Source of the DNA: Granulicella arctica
GTDB lineage: Bacteria > Acidobacteriota > Terriglobia > Terriglobales > Acidobacteriaceae
NCBI RefSeq assembly: GCF_025685605.1
Contig: NZ_JAGTUT010000001.1
Coordinates: 310,001-374,000 of the forward strand
DNA length: 64,000 nt
Direction: 5' to 3'
Below are positions 1-8,460 of this stretch, in pieces (positions within the stretch are counted from its first letter, which is position 1; each line of letters starts with the position of its first letter). The position numbers were made by a program, and so were the translations under genes. The notes under the pieces were generated by a model. It made no database searches, was not told where the DNA came from, and worked only from the letters and a program-made list of their open reading frames with translations.

Positions 1-14
1 ACAAGGAGATAAAA

Positions 15-1118
15 ATGGCTGAAACAGAGATAACAGATACGACGAGAATACCCGCTGTTGGGTATGGGACTGACGGCAAAACGCCTGGAAACAGGCTTAC
101 CCGCACACAGTTTGAGCGAGATGCTCCTAAAGGCAATGAGGTTCTGATCGATGTTCTCTTCTGTGGCGTCTGTCATTCAGATGTTCATCTTCTCGCCGAC
201 GAATGGAAGCTAACGCTGTACCCATGTGTTCCGGGCCACGAGATTGTCGGACGAGTAAAAGCAATCGCGGCGGATGTAAGTAAATTCAAGGTCGGTGACG
301 TTGTGGGTGTAGGCTGCATGATCGATAGCTGCCGCTCCTGCGAACCCTGCTTGGAAGGTGAAGCGAACCACTGCTCGGGACCTCATGGTCCAACCTTGAC
401 GTACAACGGATATCTGTATCCCAACGGGTCGACCCACAACACGTTCGGAGGCTATGCCAGCAATATCGTTGTGCGCGAAGACTTTGTCCTGCGTATCCCA
501 GAGGGCATGGATTTGGCTGCCGCGGCTCCTCTGTTGTGTCCTGGCGTCGCAGTATACGGACCTCTAAAACGCTTCAATTTCAAGCCCGGCGCCAAGATCG
601 GCATTGCGGGTATCGGCGGTCCTGGACACATCGCAATCATGATTGCAAAGGCAATGGGAGCTGAGGTAACGGCGATCACAACGCACGAGTCGAAGCGCGA
701 AGCGGCCCTAAAGCTAGGTGCCACGAATGTGATCGTGTCTACCAACCCTGAGGACATGAAAGAGCACGCTAAATCACTTGACCACATTCTAGCGACGATC
801 CCCAACGCTTACGATGTTGCGCCCTATCTCGGTCTGCTCAAGCGAAAGGCAACCATGACCGCTATGGCGTTGCTAGGGCCATACAGTGAACCACTTAACA
901 ATCTGTCACTAGCTGCACAGGGACTTAGTCTGGCCGGCTCAATGATTGGAAGCCTTCCGGATAGCCAAGAAGTGTTGGACTTCTGCGCTGAGCATGGAAT
1001 CCTTCCGCAAGTCGAGGTGATCAAGATCCAGGATGTGAATGAAGCGATCGAGCGTCTAAGAAAAGCCGATGTGAGATTTCGTTTCGTCATAGACCTGAGT
1101 TCCCTACAGAACTGTTAG
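15..1118 (+). CDS. Zinc-dependent alcohol dehydrogenase (CAD/YahK type)
   Basis: A 367-residue medium-chain dehydrogenase that should interconvert primary alcohols and aldehydes with NAD(P)H in the cytoplasm. The catalytic-zinc motif CGVCHSD is near residue 50 and GHEIVGRV near 74. The structural-zinc cysteines follow in the segment CMIDSCRSCEPC around residues 102-113. The dinucleotide-binding loop GIAGIGGPGH is near residue 198. This cysteine pattern and length match the cinnamyl-alcohol-dehydrogenase-like branch (YahK/AdhC), which usually prefers NADPH; substrate cannot be read from sequence. An AAGGAG box ending 6 bases before the ATG supports the start. It is followed by a long hairpin and faces a minus-strand kinase, so it ends its own transcript. 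It sits in the accessory half of the window and could be island cargo. Confidence 0.9.
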   Translation: MAETEITDTTRIPAVGYGTDGKTPGNRLTRTQFERDAPKGNEVLIDVLFCGVCHSDVHLLADEWKLTLYPCVPGHEIVGRVKAIAADVSKFKVGDVVGVGCMIDSCRSCEPCLEGEANHCSGPHGPTLTYNGYLYPNGSTHNTFGGYASNIVVREDFVLRIPEGMDLAAAAPLLCPGVAVYGPLKRFNFKPGAKIGIAGIGGPGHIAIMIAKAMGAEVTAITTHESKREAALKLGATNVIVSTNPEDMKEHAKSLDHILATIPNAYDVAPYLGLLKRKATMTAMALLGPYSEPLNNLSLAAQGLSLAGSMIGSLPDSQEVLDFCAEHGILPQVEVIKIQDVNEAIERLRKADVRFRFVIDLSSLQNC

Positions 1119-1149
1119 CTCGGTCCACTGACTCTTTTGATGACTGCCG

Positions 1150-1194
1150 GATGAGAATAAGCCGCCTAGCTTCTTGGGGCGGCTTGTTCTCATC
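1150..1194 (+). terminator. Long inverted repeat after the alcohol dehydrogenase
   Basis: Arms 1150-1166 and 1178-1194 pair over 17 positions with one G-T wobble around an 11-base loop. It lies 32 bases after the dehydrogenase stop and about 60 bases after the end of the convergent kinase gene, so it could stop transcription from either side. There is no clean T-run on either strand, which makes a classical intrinsic terminator less certain. Confidence 0.55.
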
Positions 1195-1252
1195 AAAATT
1201 CAGATTTTCCGGCGAGCCGAAGCTTTCAGCTATTTCGAAAGCTAGATCCGGC

Positions 1253-4249
1253 TTAACGCAACCAGCGAGTAGTCAAGAAAGCCCTTCGGGCTGGAACATC
1301 GACTTCGAGTTTAGTGCCTTCCGCTTTACGGCTTGACCAAGTCAATTTGGCACTGATCCGTTGCGCCCGTTCGTTAATACCACAGATGCCCCAGTGTCCA
1401 TCCGCTGGCTTCTCTTGATGGCCAGCCACATCAAAGCCGACTCCATTGTCTCGACACTCCACAAGGAGCCGGGCAGCTTCATATCGAAGCACGACCTCAA
1501 TCTGTGTTGCTCGCGCATGCCGAAAAGCATTAGTGATCGCCTCCCGACTAATCCAATACAACTCATCCCGCACCTCGTCTCTCAGAGAACGAGGATTACC
1601 TTTAACGGAGACCTCAAACGCAACAGCGCCTTCCCAGTTGAGATCTTTCGCAACATTCGTTAGTTCATCGGCTAAGGAAAGCTCACCTTTTCCGCGAAGT
1701 TGCTGCAGCTTTTCACGACCTTCATCTAAGATTCGCTCCCCAGAACTTACCGCATCTTCCAACAGAAGCCTTGCCTTCTCACCCTCGGGAATTGCCCTGG
1801 CCGCTGTATTGACACGCCACATAAGTGCGGTGACCCCCTGCAACAGCGTGTCATGCAGATCACGAGCCACACGTACACGCTCATTTGCTCTTTCGTCAGA
1901 TCTTTCCCTAATTCGTGCTGCTAAATATCGAAGTCGAGCGGTCCACGTACACCAAAGCGTAAAGAACGACGCACAAATGCAAAAGGTCAAGAACAAACGA
2001 GTTTGGTAAAACTGTGGGGTAATTGTAAAAGTGTAAGGCGTTGCATCTTTCCATATGTTCCGCTGATTCGATGCAGATGCCTTGAAAACGTACTTCCCTG
2101 GCCGCAGACTTGTGTACACCGCCTCTGTCCGTTCGCCTGCATTCTGCCAATCTCGATCGACACCTTCCAGCTTGTACCGGTAGAGCACATCCTGCGGTCG
2201 AGTTAGATCAACTCCAAAATAGCCTATGCGCAAGGTGTTTCTACCAAATCTCCAAGTCGGGTTCTCGGCGCGTTGGGGCACCCCATCCACCGTGGCGCCC
2301 ATAATCTTCATAGTTGGGCTGGGTGCGGGTAAGAGTGGAAGATTTGGATCGACATGTGTGATTCTCGATTCGTTGGAGAACCAAAGGCGACCGTAGCCAT
2401 CAGCAACTGCGGTTGGCATGCCCTTAACCTGTGCTGCTGGTCCCTCAATACCGCGGTCTCCACCGAATACCTCCGTATACATCCGGTAGCTGGGCGTTCG
2501 CAGCGCCTCGTCGATCTCTTTTGCGGGTATGCGTACAGCTCCGCGAGCTCCATTCAGCCAAAGGTCTCCACTCGCGCCTTCAAGAATTCCTGTGACACCG
2601 TTGAGGGCAGTGCCATCTAGCGCCAGAATCTTATGGAAGTGTTCGCCACGCAGAATTGCAACACCCCGTAATCCACCCGCGACAAGACCCCAGCGGCGGC
2701 TTTCGGAAAAAACCCAGGTTATTCCCAAACCAGATGAGTTATCGAAGGGAATGGTACGATCGCCCGTGTTATTCCACACCCTCACTACACCCTCGTCTTC
2801 AGAATGCCAGAGGTCGCCGTGGTGATCTGCAAAGAATCCATCGGTAGGTGAAAGAATCTTGCTCCATGCACCATCCTGCAGAAGCCAGACTCCACTATTG
2901 CGGACATTCACAAACATGCGGTGTTCACTAGCACCGGTCAATCGCCGAATATCGGTTCCGGTGATGCCAATTGGAGTGGCTAACGGACGGAAAGCACCGT
3001 CTCGATACTGCCAGAAGCCTTTCCTATCGGTGAACCAAACGACGTTCTGTTGATCACAGTAGATCTCCGTTAGATACCGATTATCGCCGTGCAGAGAAGA
3101 CGCGTCTCCGTGAACCGAGATCAAAGGTGAAGCGGTGTCACCGAACCAGACGTCCCCATTTGGACAGCTCGAGATGACCACTTCATCGGCCAGCGTTCTG
3201 TCCGTGAAAGGAGTGAACGTAGGTAGGCTAAAACGATCAATACCATCATCAGTTCCCACCCAAACGTTACCGGCCCGATCTTGAAACATAGTGTTGACGC
3301 CATTCGAACTAAGTCCACCCGAGTGGTCGAATCTTGACAGTGCAGGTGCTTCCGAGACAGCGATGTCGCTTGACCCCTCTGTCCGCAAAAATCTCGCCTG
3401 CAAAAGCCCTTCTCTACCGTTTCCAACCCATAGAGCGCCATCTCCGGTGAAGATGCCGTAGCGTGCCACATCAAGTTTCAGTTGCGGTCCGACAACTGCA
3501 TTTCCCCGCTGGTCGGCAAAGCGGCTCACAGCAGCTTTCCCGGGCTCCGAGATCTGTCGCGCTACCCACAGACTTCCATCGGGTGCCTGAAGGAACGCGA
3601 CGGCGTTAGGAATCGGTTCGGTCCAGGGTCTGAACTTATTTTCGCCTCGTCGCAGGAAGTAGAGTTGTTTGCCATCAGTCACCCATTCAGTTCCCTGAGA
3701 ATCAAAGAACAGGTCCGCAAATCTATCGACTCCAACGGGGAAAACGTGATCTGAGGCTTGTTCGACCCACTGACCGCCCTTCAGATACATCGGCTTGCCT
3801 GCAGCATTTAGCCACATGCGTCCATCTGCGTCTTCACGAAACATAACGGCTGAACCGCTTGCAAGTCCAGATTCTTTTCCATAGATCTGAACATGTTCTC
3901 CACGTATCGCTGCTACGTTGGAACTGGTCCAGAACCCCACATAGAGAGTGTCATCACGGGAAACATATACCCAAGAGATGGCGGTTCCTGGGAGGGCAGG
4001 TTCGTTTGCGCCAGGTTCGAACAGCGTGAAGTGGATACCATCGAAGTGATAGAGGCCAGAATCGGCAGCAAGCCACAGGGTTCCATCTCTGGCTTCGGCA
4101 AAACGGCTGACCCCCGACGGGGCGCCATCACGAACCGCCCAAGCACGATGATCTAGTTGATCCGGTTTCGGCCACGATCCATGTGCCGAAAGAGGGATGA
4201 GGGGGAACACAAGCAGCCAGCCCAGCCTTGAAGCCATCATGGCATTCAT
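1253..4249 (-). CDS. Two-component-regulator-propeller sensor histidine kinase
   Basis: About 998 residues from the chosen start. Order of parts: signal peptide (MMASRLGWLLVFPLIPLSAHG), a long periplasmic region of repeated blades with motifs such as DGTLWLAADSGLYHFDG and DRAGNVWVGTDDGIDRF (Reg_prop/YVTN-like propellers), a Y_Y_Y domain (LEGVDRDWQNAGERTEAVY), one membrane segment (FYQTRLFLTFCICASFFTLW), a HisKA_3 dimerisation domain with phospho-accepting His in ARDLHDTLLQG (about residue 799), and a HATPase_c domain (EAITNAFRHA, DNGVGFD). It should sense a periplasmic ligand, often a polysaccharide product in this family, and phosphorylate a LuxR/NarL-type regulator. No response regulator lies next to it, so the partner is elsewhere. 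The open frame extends 49 codons further upstream, but the ATG at 4249 leads directly into the signal peptide. No clear ribosome site is visible. Confidence 0.85.
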   Translation of the reverse strand: MNAMMASRLGWLLVFPLIPLSAHGSWPKPDQLDHRAWAVRDGAPSGVSRFAEARDGTLWLAADSGLYHFDGIHFTLFEPGANEPALPGTAISWVYVSRDDTLYVGFWTSSNVAAIRGEHVQIYGKESGLASGSAVMFREDADGRMWLNAAGKPMYLKGGQWVEQASDHVFPVGVDRFADLFFDSQGTEWVTDGKQLYFLRRGENKFRPWTEPIPNAVAFLQAPDGSLWVARQISEPGKAAVSRFADQRGNAVVGPQLKLDVARYGIFTGDGALWVGNGREGLLQARFLRTEGSSDIAVSEAPALSRFDHSGGLSSNGVNTMFQDRAGNVWVGTDDGIDRFSLPTFTPFTDRTLADEVVISSCPNGDVWFGDTASPLISVHGDASSLHGDNRYLTEIYCDQQNVVWFTDRKGFWQYRDGAFRPLATPIGITGTDIRRLTGASEHRMFVNVRNSGVWLLQDGAWSKILSPTDGFFADHHGDLWHSEDEGVVRVWNNTGDRTIPFDNSSGLGITWVFSESRRWGLVAGGLRGVAILRGEHFHKILALDGTALNGVTGILEGASGDLWLNGARGAVRIPAKEIDEALRTPSYRMYTEVFGGDRGIEGPAAQVKGMPTAVADGYGRLWFSNESRITHVDPNLPLLPAPSPTMKIMGATVDGVPQRAENPTWRFGRNTLRIGYFGVDLTRPQDVLYRYKLEGVDRDWQNAGERTEAVYTSLRPGKYVFKASASNQRNIWKDATPYTFTITPQFYQTRLFLTFCICASFFTLWCTWTARLRYLAARIRERSDERANERVRVARDLHDTLLQGVTALMWRVNTAARAIPEGEKARLLLEDAVSSGERILDEGREKLQQLRGKGELSLADELTNVAKDLNWEGAVAFEVSVKGNPRSLRDEVRDELYWISREAITNAFRHARATQIEVVLRYEAARLLVECRDNGVGFDVAGHQEKPADGHWGICGINERAQRISAKLTWSSRKAEGTKLEVDVPARRAFLTTRWLR

Positions 4250-4466
4250 CCTGATGGAAGGAAAACGCAATCGATCACAGGTGAGCCGAAACAAAATTAG
4301 AACGAGGCTATTCGGTCCCGATTGCCAGCATTTAAAGTTCCAGCGCTCGCGATTCTGGCGTTGCCGAGGCTTCTCCTCATTCCATTGGGCGGTCATGTCA
4401 GCATGTTCTCACGACATGCTTACCCTGTCCCAAAGGAGGTGTCGAAAATAGCTTGCCTGGAGCAGT

Positions 4467-4661
4467 GCCCTCGATCACAATGGTGCTCAGACCTTCGGAG
4501 GCAGCATAAACGGCGGCAGCCAAGCCAGCAGGGCCGGATCCAAAAAACGGGACATCACAGGTCTGTATACCGTCGAGTGGTTCAGTCAGACCGAGTGCCT
4601 CAGCTAGTTCAAGGATGTTCGGATGATGCAGAATACGGCGGGCAGGAAGAACCGCGCATGA
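4467..4661 (-). pseudogene. Remnant of a thioredoxin-reductase-like FAD enzyme
   Basis: The minus-strand frame reads a linker-like stretch (ILHHPNILELAEALGL) followed by an FAD-binding fingerprint, GSGPAGLAAAVYAASEGLST then IVIEG. This order matches the junction between an N-terminal module and the FAD domain in thioredoxin-reductase-like proteins that carry a fused cNMP-binding or glutaredoxin-like domain. Homology stops abruptly near 4467, about 70 bases before the extended kinase frame begins at 4396. The remainder of the FAD and NAD domains, including the CxxC redox pair, is missing, and no good start is visible upstream. I therefore read it as a deletion remnant, not a short gene. Confidence 0.6.
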
Positions 4662-5079
4662 CACTTTATGCCTACTAAGACATGTCACTATGCATTTGAA
4701 CCCCGCATGATGGCTATCCTTTTGATGGGGCACTCGAATACCGAATGGCGACGATAGAATCGGCACGATATCGATGAAACGAGAGAGGACCAGCAGATGG
4801 CGAGAGCCACAACTGCCAAAGGAAAAAGCAAATTTACCACTCGTCCGCTTGCGGCCCGACGTCTGTGGGCATTCTGCCCTGTCAGGCCATCACAGTCCCG
4901 CATATTGTTGTGCACTCAAGCATAGGTCTCGGTGAGCTTCGCCTTGTGGTGTTCAAGCACCCTATGTAAATTAGGCCCGGCAAAGAGTCGATCGGATCAC
5001 ATCGCTCGATCGCTGGTATCATCGGCGAACAGGTGGGCTATGCCTCCTGGACTCAAAATCGATTCGGAATGAGGGGCGT
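4662..5079. other. Gap with no gene I can support
   Basis: About 420 bases between the reductase remnant and the DUF2188 gene. It contains one short plus-strand frame (4797-4925, 42 codons, starting MARATTAKGKSKF after a purine-rich GAGAGAGGA) that may be the beginning of a truncated gene. I recognise nothing in it. The surroundings hold several other broken genes. Confidence 0.4.
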
Positions 5080-5292
5080 ATGGCTACCAAAAAGGTGTAT
5101 AACGTGGAACCCAGGGAAGAAGGATATGCCGTTATAGCAGACGGTGGGAAAAAGGCGTCAGCACTCACGCGTACTCAGGCCGAAGGGATCGCAGAGGCGC
5201 GCCGCCTCAACCCAACTGCGAAACCGAATGTTGCGCGCGTTGAACAGACTCAAGGTGGTGGGCCCGATAAGTATCGCAAGAACAAAGACTGA
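5080..5292 (+). CDS. DUF2188 domain protein
   Basis: A 70-residue basic protein (begins MATKKVYNVEPREEGYAV, with TRTQAEGIAEARRLN in the middle and ending YRKNKD). The pattern of a short beta hairpin (VEPREEGYAVIADGGKKAS) followed by a helix with regularly spaced alanines fits the DUF2188 family, which is frequent on mobile elements and in soil bacteria and has no settled function. A GAGGGGCG sequence lies just before the ATG. It is the only apparently intact gene in a 1.8-kb stretch of gene fragments and lies between the thioredoxin-reductase and Nudix remnants, so it may be residual cargo of the integrated element. Confidence 0.75.
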   Translation: MATKKVYNVEPREEGYAVIADGGKKASALTRTQAEGIAEARRLNPTAKPNVARVEQTQGGGPDKYRKNKD

Positions 5293-5516
5293 TCTCTGCC
5301 CTCACCGACCTAGCGGTACCCGAGAATCGTCAGTGTCTCACCCACACCGGATTAAGCATCATAAGGTCGGCATCTCGTCAGCTATCCCAGTGTCGGTATT
5401 TGAAGAACCGCGTTTCACCGCTCTAGACGATCTGTGATTCAGTGCCGTTGGCGAAATCTACGTGCGGCGTGAACTACAGTGACCTGGATCCAAAGTGGAT
5501 GACCGCGGGTATTGCC

Positions 5517-5938
5517 TCACCGCCGGCGAGCGCTCGACGATTCTGCCCAGCAGCGGTTGTTGCTCCGTCGGATGAAAATCGCCGCTTCTGCAGTCGTAAA
5601 CCATGCGCCGCGGTCGATCTCCGGAATCACTATAAGTTGCTTAGAAGGTGGCGGCCATTCCAGTTCACAGGTGTTGCTGCTAAGTTTCGACGGGCACAGT
5701 CGAGTTGGAAAGCCCAAGCCGCAACGAACTTTCCGCTCTTTTGCTGAACCCGGTTTCCTCCTGAAATACACGGATAGCTGCAGACAGGGGTCTTTGTCGG
5801 ACTCATACTCCCCTTAGAGAGCGTCCATGAACCTTCATTTTTCTTGGACCAGTACGGCCCGCCCGGATGAACGAGAAATACCTGCAACTCTCCATCGGGA
5901 ATCCGTAACATGAGGAGCCCAGCGCTTCGTTTCGGCAT
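5517..5938 (-). pseudogene. Nudix hydrolase broken by at least four frameshifts
   Basis: A good ribosome site (AAGGGGAT) precedes ATG at 5938 and a normal Nudix N-terminus follows: MPKRSAGLLMLR, then VFLVHPGGPYWSKKN and WTLSKG. After that the homology hops frames. A second frame gives GEYESDKDPCLQL, the third gives AIRVFQEETGFS (which together rebuild the Nudix box G-x5-E-x7-RE-x2-EE-x-G with one E replaced by V), the first returns with KSGKFVAAWAFQLDC, and the second finishes with PSKLSSNTCELEWPP and VIPEIDRGAWFTTAEAA to the stop at 5517. An intact relative would be about 150 residues and would hydrolyse a nucleoside-diphosphate-linked substrate. As written no functional protein can be made. 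Sequencing error is unlikely to place four shifts here when neighbouring long genes are clean. Confidence 0.75.
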
Positions 5939-6071
5939 GACTATCCCCTTCACGCAGCGATCTGATGCACGTAGTACGGAGTGTCTTTTTCGGAAAGGAT
6001 TTCGTCTAGCCGCTCTCGACTGAGCTGGGAGGGAGAGAGCCATTCAGACAGGAATTGCTCCTGAAGCGTGA

Positions 6072-6185
6072 TTAGCCTCCACCCTTCAGCGCGAAGATGC
6101 TCGGAGCAACGAAGCGGGAGATTGGAACGATGCTGCACGCGGCTCCGGCCTTCGCAAACCACGGGGTATGTTTCTGTTGCTCAAT
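6072..6185 (-). pseudogene. N-terminal stub of a VirB4/TrbE-like conjugation ATPase
   Basis: Directly after virB3, overlapping its stop, the minus strand encodes 37 codons reading EQQKHTPWFAKAGAACSIV then PISRFVAPSIFALKGGG and a TAA. This resembles the N-terminus of VirB4-family ATPases of acidobacterial type IV systems, where the next residues would be YGCLF-like; the match is from memory of the family. The position, third after virB2 and virB3, is where virB4 belongs. The first codon is ATT at 6185, so either a rare start is used or the ATG has been lost. Everything after residue 37, including the Walker motifs, is gone. Confidence 0.55.
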
Positions 6186-6450
6186 GTTTGCGCGGGTCAT
6201 AGTAGCTCTTCTGGCCGAGGCTGAGGCCCCACAGTTGGAACATCTTTGGGTGTTTACGGACGATCAGCCATGCGCCGCCCGCCATCATCGGAAAACTCAT
6301 AATCGCCAGCATTCGGAAACCGACGAGGAAAACCGTTACGGTCACAAACACAATGGCCATCCATGCCGAGAGGTCGAGCCCTAGCTTGGCTCTCGGTCTG
6401 TTCAACGCCTGATTGATCGGTAACGGTTCGCCCCGTCTGGTCGTGTGCAT
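6181..6450 (-). CDS. VirB3/TrbD-like conjugal transfer membrane protein
   Basis: Eighty-nine residues starting MHTTRRGEPLPINQALNRP. A hydrophobic core with two adjacent membrane segments (WMAIVFVTVTVFLVGFRML and IMSFPMMAGGAWLIV) is followed by a polar tail, the size and topology of VirB3/TrbD, an inner-membrane component that works with VirB4 in pilus assembly. It starts 8 bases after the virB2-like gene and overlaps a virB4-like stub, the canonical B2-B3-B4 order. The open frame extends further upstream in the same frame, but that part is the shadow of virB2. With no VirB4 to partner it, the product probably has no current role. Confidence 0.7.
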   Translation of the reverse strand: MHTTRRGEPLPINQALNRPRAKLGLDLSAWMAIVFVTVTVFLVGFRMLAIMSFPMMAGGAWLIVRKHPKMFQLWGLSLGQKSYYDPRKH

Positions 6451-6458
6451 GGCAGCTC

Positions 6459-6803
6459 CTACATCGACTGCCCGGTGAGAGATCCAATCCAGCCCGCACC
6501 CCAGCCAAGAACGCCAGCGCCGAAGAGAGCACCGAAGAGGCCGGGGATGGCATCCTGGAAGCGACCGCTCATCATCCGAATGCCGGCGAAAATGAGTCCG
6601 CCGAAACAGATGACAGCGCCAGCGTAGATGGCGAACGTCTTGAACGTTCCCATAAGCGTCTGAGCGCCGGAGAAGTCCATCGTTCCTTGCGCATGAGCAA
6701 CACTCGCAAAAGCGAGCACAAAGAGCGTCGGCATCATTACACGAAATGCTCGGGTAAGCTTCCGGCTCAGGTTGTTGAGATTGTGACGAAGTGACATATT
6801 CAT
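6459..6803 (-). CDS. VirB2/TrbC-like pilin precursor
   Basis: A 114-residue protein with a basic N-terminus, a long signal peptide (MMPTLFVLAFASVAHA, cleavage predicted after AHA) and a mature part of two hydrophobic helices (FAIYAGAVICFGGLIFAG and GLFGALFGAGVLGWGAGWI) joined by a short loop with RMMSGRFQ. This is the architecture of VirB2/TrbC pilins, the major subunit of the conjugative pilus. The gene is the first of a B2-B3-B4 series that breaks off after 37 codons of virB4, so it appears to be part of a dead transfer system. A GGAG-like sequence lies before the ATG. The gene is followed at 8 bases by virB3. Confidence 0.75.
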   Translation of the reverse strand: MNMSLRHNLNNLSRKLTRAFRVMMPTLFVLAFASVAHAQGTMDFSGAQTLMGTFKTFAIYAGAVICFGGLIFAGIRMMSGRFQDAIPGLFGALFGAGVLGWGAGWIGSLTGQSM

Positions 6804-6912
6804 TCTCCTGATGGCGGGTGGTGACTGCCATGTCAGGAAACTAGGTCACTTGGTAGGGCTGAGTCCAAGTCTTCTTTTTTAGATCAAGCAAAGTTTTGCT
6901 TATACAAGAGGA

Positions 6913-7866
6913 CTATGCGAGAAGCTCTAGTTGTCTCGGTCGAATCCGCTCTCCGCGCGGACGCTTCCGTGGTACCGCAAGCCCTTCTTGTCTCAAGTAT
7001 TTCTGAATGAAGGGGAGAGCGATGTGCTGGCTGTCTTTGCTCGCAACAAAGGCGGTTTGAGCCGTCCAATTCACCCCTGCAATCGGACGTGTAGTTAATC
7101 CAGAATCGAGGGACAAGGCCTCATCAACGAGGGCCAGGCCGTAGTTCTCTTTCACCATCCATTGAATGTCCGCAGGATTAGCTACCGAGTTGGCAAGGCT
7201 GATCGGGATGCCCACCTCGGCGAAGAGATGTACCAAGTGCGCATGGGCGGAGGGATGAAGTTCGGGGTCCCTGAAGACTCGGATACGTGGTGCAATTTCG
7301 TGTACATCCAAGTGCGTCTGCGACGCGAGAGGATCATCCGCTCTCATGCACACGACGAGCTGGGAATTGGCAACGGGAATCACGTCCATACCCTTGCTGT
7401 CGATCGGACAGGGCAGAATCGCGCAATCCAAAGTATCTGCCGAAAGTCGCTGGAGAATCTGGGCCGAATCGCTACCTGAGAACACGACCTCGCACTTTGG
7501 AAACAGTTCCGAATAAGACTGACGAAAGGTTGTCAAAAGGGCCGGATTCACGAAGGATGAAAATCCCATCCTAAGCGTCGGCACCTCGCCTCTATGGATC
7601 GCTCGGGCGATAGCAAAGATCTCGCGTCGCTCTGCGAGAACTGTGCGAGCCCAGCCTAGAACGAGTTCGCCGGCAGGAGTCGGCTCAACACCGTCTCGAC
7701 CACGCCTGACAAAGATTGGAAAGCCGACGTCTCCTTCAAGTCCGCGAACCTGCTGACTGATGGCGGGTTGGGAGCGATACAGTTTCTCTGCCGCCCTTGT
7801 GAAGTTCTTCCCCTCATCAATGGCGACCAGATATTCAAGATGGCGAAACTCTACAGAATCTGACAT
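6913..7866 (-). CDS. LysR-family transcriptional regulator
   Basis: A 317-residue regulator. The N-terminal winged helix-turn-helix covers about residues 4-65 (FRHLEYLVAIDEGKNFTRAA, SQPAISQQVRGLE, then PTPAGE), followed by a LysR substrate-binding domain (LRMGFSSFVNPALL, DTLDCAILPCP). It should bind DNA as a tetramer and respond to a small co-inducer. I chose ATG at 7866; an upstream in-frame start at 7905 adds 13 residues with no family resemblance. It lies between the conjugation remnant (same strand, downstream) and the divergent excisionase gene, so it may control one of them or be cargo. LysR genes usually regulate a divergent neighbour, here the excisionase-integrase pair, across a 270-base gap that holds a perfect inverted repeat. 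Confidence 0.88.
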   Translation of the reverse strand: MSDSVEFRHLEYLVAIDEGKNFTRAAEKLYRSQPAISQQVRGLEGDVGFPIFVRRGRDGVEPTPAGELVLGWARTVLAERREIFAIARAIHRGEVPTLRMGFSSFVNPALLTTFRQSYSELFPKCEVVFSGSDSAQILQRLSADTLDCAILPCPIDSKGMDVIPVANSQLVVCMRADDPLASQTHLDVHEIAPRIRVFRDPELHPSAHAHLVHLFAEVGIPISLANSVANPADIQWMVKENYGLALVDEALSLDSGLTTRPIAGVNWTAQTAFVASKDSQHIALPFIQKYLRQEGLAVPRKRPRGERIRPRQLELLA

Positions 7867-7962
7867 GGCCCGATACCTCGCTGGTGTGGGCCTTGCACTC
7901 CACACCGCTCTGTGGAAAAGACATACCTAATATTTCGACGCCCGCATCAACAGTGTCAATCG

Positions 7963-7982
7963 GGCACCTCAAGGTGCCCGGT
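7963..7982. promoter_or_regulatory. Perfect inverted repeat between lysR and the excisionase gene
   Basis: CGGGCACCT and AGGTGCCCG (9 bp each) flank the two bases CA. It lies 96 bases upstream of the lysR start and 154 bases upstream of the excisionase start, in the divergent promoter region. It could be an operator or a terminator hairpin; the central spacing is too small for a stable loop without opening the last pair. Confidence 0.45.
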
Positions 7983-8136
7983 TACATTAACGTGCCGACC
8001 CCATCACTAATGAAAAGCTTTCGATAAGTTTCGCCAAGGGAGGCATAGGTAGGAAGTATTGGACTCTTTTGGAGTCGCGGGGCACGCTGAGTAATCGTCC
8101 GTCACGGACGGAACGAAGCTCAACCAAGGAGGCACA

Positions 8137-8385
8137 ATGCTGCCTTTGTCTTCCCGCCATCCACACGAGCCCGACGCCCTCTCGAAGAAGCCCCCGGCGT
8201 CGGTCGATTTCCATCCAGAGCCTTTGCTTGACTCGGACGAAGCTGCGGCCATCATGCGGATTCACCCTAAGACCCTTCAGAGATATGCACGGCAAGGGAT
8301 TGTCAGGGGCTTGCAGCTCGGTTCCATGTGGCGCTTCCGCGCAAGCGATATCGACCGCTGGATCTCCGAGCGTCTTGCTGGATAG
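8137..8385 (+). CDS. Excisionase-family helix-turn-helix protein
   Basis: An 82-residue protein whose C-terminal half is a MerR-like/HTH_17 DNA-binding domain: LLDSDEAAAIMRIHPKTLQR, then YARQGIVRGLQLGSMWRFRA and DIDRWISERL. Proteins of this fold act as recombination directionality factors (Xis), bending att DNA and pushing the integrase toward excision. The AAGGAGG box six bases before the ATG is strong. It lies 75 bases upstream of the integrase gene on the same strand, the usual xis-int pairing. The proline-rich first 25 residues are unlike the family core. A role as a simple repressor of the element cannot be excluded. Confidence 0.8.
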   Translation: MLPLSSRHPHEPDALSKKPPASVDFHPEPLLDSDEAAAIMRIHPKTLQRYARQGIVRGLQLGSMWRFRASDIDRWISERLAG

Positions 8386-8460
8386 AAGAATTTCAACATA
8401 ACCTCTGCCCGGCGTGCGATAGGCTTGTTTTAAGCCATCCGTTACGCCTACAGGAGAAAC

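Noticed and set aside
4797..4925. 42-codon plus-strand frame starting MARATTAKGKSKF
   Set aside because: Too short and without a family; may be the start of a truncated gene but cannot be supported.
5950..6162. 70-codon minus-strand frame between virB3 and the Nudix remnant
   Set aside because: Its 5' half overlaps the virB4 stub in another frame and the rest matches nothing I recognise.
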